A stretch of 64,000 bases of DNA from JAYPWI01 sp038135065 (GTDB lineage: Bacteria > Actinomycetota > Acidimicrobiia > Acidimicrobiales > Poriferisodalaceae), in NCBI GenBank assembly GCA_038135065.1, contig JAYPWI010000002.1:124001-188000 (forward strand), in the 5' to 3' direction. Of this stretch, positions 59,580 to 64,000 are shown one piece after another. Both the position numbers and the translations under genes were made by a program. Every line of letters starts with the position of its first letter. The stretch's first letter is position 1. Under the pieces are notes generated by a model that saw only the letters and a list, made by a program, of their open reading frames with translations, was not told where the DNA came from and ran no database searches.

Positions 59580-61523
59580 ATGGCTGAGTTGGAGACCTCC
59601 CGCCCAACGCCGCTCTCATTGGGTCCGGACCAGGTCGATGTGGACTATGCCGGGGAACGGGAGGCGGGTCCGCCGATCCAGCCCGAGGTGCCTCCCGGCC
59701 AGTGGCTGCGGGAGAACTTGTTCGGCAGCGTCACCAACGGCGTGGTCACCGTGGTGTCGGTGCTCTTCGCCCTCTGGGCGGCCCGGGGTCTCCTGAACTT
59801 CGTGTTCAGCGAGGAGCGGCAGTGGGCGGCGGTGCGTACCAACCTCCGTCTGCTGTTCACCCAGGCGTACCCCGAGTCGCAGTACGTGCGGGTGTGGGTG
59901 TCGCTCGGTCTCTTGGTGGCCCTCGCCGGAGTGAGCGCGGGTCTCTGGGCTCGCTGGGGTGGGGTTCCCCTGGGGCGGGTGGCCCGATGGGCCCTCGCTG
60001 CCGGAGCCGGGATCGCCCTTGGCGTCGTGCTCCGGGAGCCGGGGGCCCGGTTCGACGAAGAGGGCGAGCCCCTGCTCGACGCGGCCAATCAAGTGGTGCG
60101 CCAGAGCTTCGGGCAGGCCATGGCGGACCGGACCCTGTGGTGGGTGGCAGCTGTCGTCCTCCTGGCCGTGGGACTCGCGGTCTGGTTCGGGGTTCGAGAG
60201 CATCGGCGGAGCGTGTACGTGCCGGTGACCGTGCTGGTCGGCACAGCGCTCGGACTGGCCGTGGGAAGCCTGTGGGTGGTGCCGTACGGCCACTACGGAT
60301 TCGCCAATGGGGAGTTCCTTGCCGAGCCCGGACGGACGGTCGTGCTGTCCACCAAGGTGCCCTGGACGGTCATGTTCGTCCTGCTGGTGGGGACGACCTA
60401 TCTGGGTCGCTGGGTTCGGTCGATGGACTGGCAGTCCCGGGTCGGTCCATTGGTCAACATCGGATGGGTGCTGAGCCCCTTCGTGACCTACTGGGTCATC
60501 CTGCGTGACCCGGCCCTCGACTACGGGTACGTGGCGCGGGTCGATCTCCCTCTGTTCGTCGCCTTCGCGGGGCTCGGGGGCCTCGTGCTGTGGGCCCTCA
60601 CCTCCCCTGGGATCGGGGAGTCGGGCCGGGTGATCGCCGTGGGGTTGCTGCTGTTGGCCCTCCTGCACTGGGTGGCCGGGTTCGCCGGTTGGTATCCGAT
60701 GCTGCAGAAGGTGCGGATCAGCTTTCTGGTCGTCGCCCTGTTCGCCCTGGCCGCCCCCAACTTCGCTGGTGGAGCATCCAAGCGACGGCGATTCCTCGCC
60801 GGCTGGGTACTCACCATCGGATTGCTCCATTACGTCATCACGATGATCAACACCCCTTCCACGGTGGTGACCCCCAGCGACACGTTCCTCGGTGGATTCA
60901 GCGTCACCCTCTTCGTTGCGGTGATGACCTTGATGCTGTCCTTCCCTTTGGGGGTGCTGCTGGCCCTGGCCCGCACGTCGCGCCTGCCCATCTTTCGGGT
61001 GCTGTCCACCGTGTACATCGAAGTGCTCCGGGGGGTTCCCCTCATCACCATCCTCATCTTCTTCTCGGTGATGGTGAATCTCTTCCTCCCTGGTGGGATG
61101 TCAATGGCGGAGCTGGCTGCCGTGGTGGTGGGGTTCACCCTGTTCTCGGCTGCCTATCTCGCAGAGAACGTGCGCGGTGGGCTGCAGGCGGTCGGGCGTG
61201 GACAGTACGAGGCGGCAGACGCCGTCGGCCTCACCAACGTCCAGCGGACGGCCTTCGTGGTGTTGCCCCAAGCCCTGCGGGTGTCGATCCCTCCGCTGGT
61301 GGGTCAGACGATCGCCACCTTCAAGGAGACATCGCTGCTGGCCATCATCGGCATCTTCGACTTCCTGCGCATCGCCAATAGCGTGATCCCGTCCCAGACC
61401 GAGTTCCTCGGTGTCAAGCGCGAGGGCCTCCTCGTGGTGTCAGCCGTGTACTGGATCTTCAGCTTCACCATGTCCAAGTACAGCCAGCGGATCGAGCGTC
61501 GTCTCGGTCTGGGTGAGCGATAG
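59580..61523 (+). CDS. aapM: Amino-acid ABC transporter permease AapM, enlarged
   Basis: A 647-residue permease, far longer than the roughly 380-390 of rhizobial AapM. The transport domain is confined to the last ~230 residues (FSVTLFVAVMTLMLSFPLGVLLALA; EVLRGVPLITILIFFSV; EAA loop GRGQYEAADAVGLTNVQRTAFVVLPQALR). The first ~420 residues hold about eleven further hydrophobic segments, for example VWVSLGLLVALAGVSAGLW and VLVGTALGLAVGSLWVV, joined by short charged loops. The ATG at 59580 is 1 bp after the aapQ stop, and aapP follows after 9 bp. It pairs with AapQ as the heterodimeric channel. Confidence 0.9.
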   Translation: MAELETSRPTPLSLGPDQVDVDYAGEREAGPPIQPEVPPGQWLRENLFGSVTNGVVTVVSVLFALWAARGLLNFVFSEERQWAAVRTNLRLLFTQAYPESQYVRVWVSLGLLVALAGVSAGLWARWGGVPLGRVARWALAAGAGIALGVVLREPGARFDEEGEPLLDAANQVVRQSFGQAMADRTLWWVAAVVLLAVGLAVWFGVREHRRSVYVPVTVLVGTALGLAVGSLWVVPYGHYGFANGEFLAEPGRTVVLSTKVPWTVMFVLLVGTTYLGRWVRSMDWQSRVGPLVNIGWVLSPFVTYWVILRDPALDYGYVARVDLPLFVAFAGLGGLVLWALTSPGIGESGRVIAVGLLLLALLHWVAGFAGWYPMLQKVRISFLVVALFALAAPNFAGGASKRRRFLAGWVLTIGLLHYVITMINTPSTVVTPSDTFLGGFSVTLFVAVMTLMLSFPLGVLLALARTSRLPIFRVLSTVYIEVLRGVPLITILIFFSVMVNLFLPGGMSMAELAAVVVGFTLFSAAYLAENVRGGLQAVGRGQYEAADAVGLTNVQRTAFVVLPQALRVSIPPLVGQTIATFKETSLLAIIGIFDFLRIANSVIPSQTEFLGVKREGLLVVSAVYWIFSFTMSKYSQRIERRLGLGER

Positions 61524-61532
61524 GAGTAGCCG

Positions 61533-62312
61533 ATGAGCATCAACGACGCGACCGCGGCGGTCAGCGAGGAGTTGGCGGCCCGCCAGGACATGATCGTCTG
61601 TCGGGGAGTGGACAAGTACTACGGCGACTTCCAAGCCCTCAAAGGGGTCACCGCGACCGTCAAGGAACGCGAGGTGGTGGTGGTGCTGGGGCCCTCGGGT
61701 TCGGGCAAGTCGACCTGGATTCGCTGCATCAACCGGCTCGAGGTGCACCAAGGGGGCGACATCGTGGTGGACGGGGTCGAGCTGACCAATGATCTCCGCA
61801 ACATCGAGCGGATCAGGTCCGAGGTCGGCATGGTGTTCCAGCAGTTCAACCTCTTCCCCCACCTCTCGGTGCTGGACAACATCACCCTGGCTCCCATCTG
61901 GGTGCGCCGCAAAGCCAAGGCCGAGGCCGAGGAGCAGGCCATGGCCCTGCTCGAGCGGGTGGGTATTCCCGAACAGGCCGCCAAGTATCCGGGACAGCTA
62001 TCAGGTGGTCAGCAGCAGCGGGTGGCCATCGCCCGGGCCCTGGCCATGGAGCCCCGAGTCATGTTGTTCGACGAACCCACCTCGGCCCTCGATCCCGAGA
62101 TGATCAAAGAGGTGCTGGACGTGATGAAGGAACTGGCCCAGTCGGGGATGACCATGATGGTGGTCACCCACGAGATGGGGTTCGCTCGTGAGGTGGCCGA
62201 CCGACTCATCTTCATGGAGGGCGGCGAGATCGTCGAGGTCGGCACGCCGGAGCACTTCTTCAACAATCCCACCGAGGACCGGACGAAGCTGTTCCTGTCA
62301 CAGATTCTCTGA
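61533..62312 (+). CDS. aapP: Amino-acid ABC transporter ATP-binding protein
   Basis: A 259-residue ATPase of the polar-amino-acid uptake family. Walker A is GPSGSGKST, the Q-loop is VGMVFQQFNLFPHLSV, the signature LSGGQQQR, Walker B VMLFDEPTSALDPE and the switch His in VVTHEMG. GLNQ/AapP-type features include INRLEVHQGGDI and the C-terminal EHFFNNPTEDRTKLFLSQIL. It energises the AapQM permeases. An SD-like TAGGAG precedes the ATG at 61533. It is the last gene of the operon. Confidence 0.95.
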   Translation: MSINDATAAVSEELAARQDMIVCRGVDKYYGDFQALKGVTATVKEREVVVVLGPSGSGKSTWIRCINRLEVHQGGDIVVDGVELTNDLRNIERIRSEVGMVFQQFNLFPHLSVLDNITLAPIWVRRKAKAEAEEQAMALLERVGIPEQAAKYPGQLSGGQQQRVAIARALAMEPRVMLFDEPTSALDPEMIKEVLDVMKELAQSGMTMMVVTHEMGFAREVADRLIFMEGGEIVEVGTPEHFFNNPTEDRTKLFLSQIL

Positions 62313-62379
62313 GCTGGACCCTTCGGTCGGATGGCGGCAGGGTCGGGATGAGGGTGCTGGTCCTGACGGGGAAGGCGGG

Positions 62380-62628
62380 TCAGTCCCCGGGTTCGCCGTA
62401 GGGAGCGTCGGCCTGCTCGTAGCAATCGGGGTGGTAGTGCTCGACCCGGTCCCACTTGTTCTTCACGTACACGTTGCAGATGATTTGCTCCGCCCGCACC
62501 CTGGCCCGGAACTTGATGAGCTCGCCGCACACTGCGCAATAGGCCGAATTTCCTGCATCGACCGGGCGCACCACGGCACGGCTCTTCCACTTCTTCGTGG
62601 TGCTGGTGTTGGTCGAGGTCGGGGCCAT
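62380..62628 (-). CDS. Small Cys/His protein, possible zinc-binding module
   Basis: An 82-residue basic protein of unknown function. C-x2-C in YCAVCGELIKF and H-x2-C in YHPDCYEQ are spaced by about 30 residues with a Trp between, the ligand pattern of a CCHC zinc finger and reminiscent of PARP-type fingers. The N terminus is Thr/Lys-rich (MAPTSTNTSTTKKWKSR). ATG 62628 has GGAG upstream; an in-frame start at 62673 would add 15 residues. It lies downstream of ettA on the same strand, beyond the CGCGCG cluster. Confidence 0.68.
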   Translation of the reverse strand: MAPTSTNTSTTKKWKSRAVVRPVDAGNSAYCAVCGELIKFRARVRAEQIICNVYVKNKWDRVEHYHPDCYEQADAPYGEPGD

Positions 62629-62692
62629 GGCGGAGGTCTCCAGACGGGTTCGGGACTCGGTGGCTGATTGCAACGAGGCAACCTAGCCATCA

Positions 62693-62794
62693 TTCGCGCG
62701 GAAATGGGTGATACTCGCGCGGTCCGCGCGAGAAATGGCTGCTCAGCGCGCGAAAAAAGAAGTCTGACCAGCAACTTCGCGCGTTCCGCGCGAA
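62693..62794. repeat. Cluster of CGCGCG palindromes with two perfect hairpins
   Basis: Six CGCGCG hexamers occur in 100 bp, at 62695, 62716, 62725, 62747, 62778 and 62787. They form two perfect inverted repeats, CTCGCGCGGTCCGCGCGAG (62714-62732) and TTCGCGCGTTCCGCGCGAA (62776-62794). The sequence AAATGG recurs after the first and third hexamers. The cluster fills the 183-bp space between ettA (3' end) and the small Cys/His gene (5' end). It may be a terminator/attenuator, a regulator site or a REP-like element. Confidence 0.8.
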
Positions 62795-62811
62795 CTAGAA
62801 CATGTGGATCC

Positions 62812-64000
<1,189 letters not shown>

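Overview
The window is a 64 kb piece of a GC-rich actinobacterial chromosome, most likely from class Acidimicrobiia. The lineage is inferred from content: a NucS-type mismatch endonuclease, a mycothiol-dependent-isomerase-family enzyme, several F420/flavin LLM oxidoreductases, an actinobacterial-type DapD, EttA, and many 4-bp stop/start overlaps. No rRNA, tRNA, CRISPR array, transposase, integrase or phage gene was seen. Two runs of exactly 10 N mark scaffold joins, so this is a draft or metagenome-derived assembly.

Layout. 1-13 kb carries acyl-CoA and xenobiotic catabolism: CoA transferases (one a fused double-domain enzyme), an acyl-CoA dehydrogenase, an amidohydrolase, nitronate monooxygenase, SDR and MDR oxidoreductases and an MDMPI-family enzyme, with dapD (lysine/peptidoglycan) among them. 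13-20 kb holds a DUF4349 lipoprotein with an extra domain, a HadA/HadB-like dehydratase pair coupled to an LLM oxidoreductase, msrA, and a CDP-sugar operon (rfbF-rfbG-rfbC). 19.6-27 kb has a Mug-type DNA glycosylase fused to a methyltransferase-like remnant, an LLM enzyme, a 59-codon small gene, a PAP2 phosphatase, two tandem LysM lipoproteins, methionine aminopeptidase and an M23 endopeptidase with a six-repeat C-terminal domain. 26-36 kb returns to acyl-CoA metabolism (SDR, CoA transferase, two crotonases) plus a serine hydrolase, a MoxR ATPase/VWA pair, a rhodanese, a HIT protein and a PlsC-type acyltransferase.

36-46 kb contains coaA, a geranylgeranyl-reductase-family enzyme, PhoD, a VanW protein with a poly-threonine tail encoded by a hexanucleotide repeat, then an SDR / MaoC / SnoaL / SDR block on the plus strand, and nucS. 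46-56 kb has a metallo-beta-lactamase-fold hydrolase with an esterase, yaaA, a methyltransferase, an acetyl-CoA hydrolase/transferase, an ABC1 kinase, a PEP-utiliser swivel-domain protein, a crotonase and cysQ. 56.8-62.3 kb is a complete aapJQMP-type amino-acid ABC transporter operon with enlarged permeases. The window closes with a small Cys/His protein, a dense cluster of CGCGCG palindromes and the 3' part of ettA.

Two cross-cutting observations stand out. First, at least seventeen genes have a TAnnnT hexamer 6-9 nt before the start codon and usually no Shine-Dalgarno sequence, the pattern expected of leaderless transcription; it also decides several start codons. Second, the gap near 30.0 kb is spurious: sequence left of the Ns is an error-ridden, G-biased copy of sequence right of them, offset by exactly 120 bp. 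I see no defence island, biosynthetic cluster or other clearly new multi-gene system. The best candidates for something undescribed are the CGCGCG cluster, the methyltransferase-glycosylase fusion, the DUF4349 protein with an inserted beta-sandwich, and the MoxR/VWA pair.
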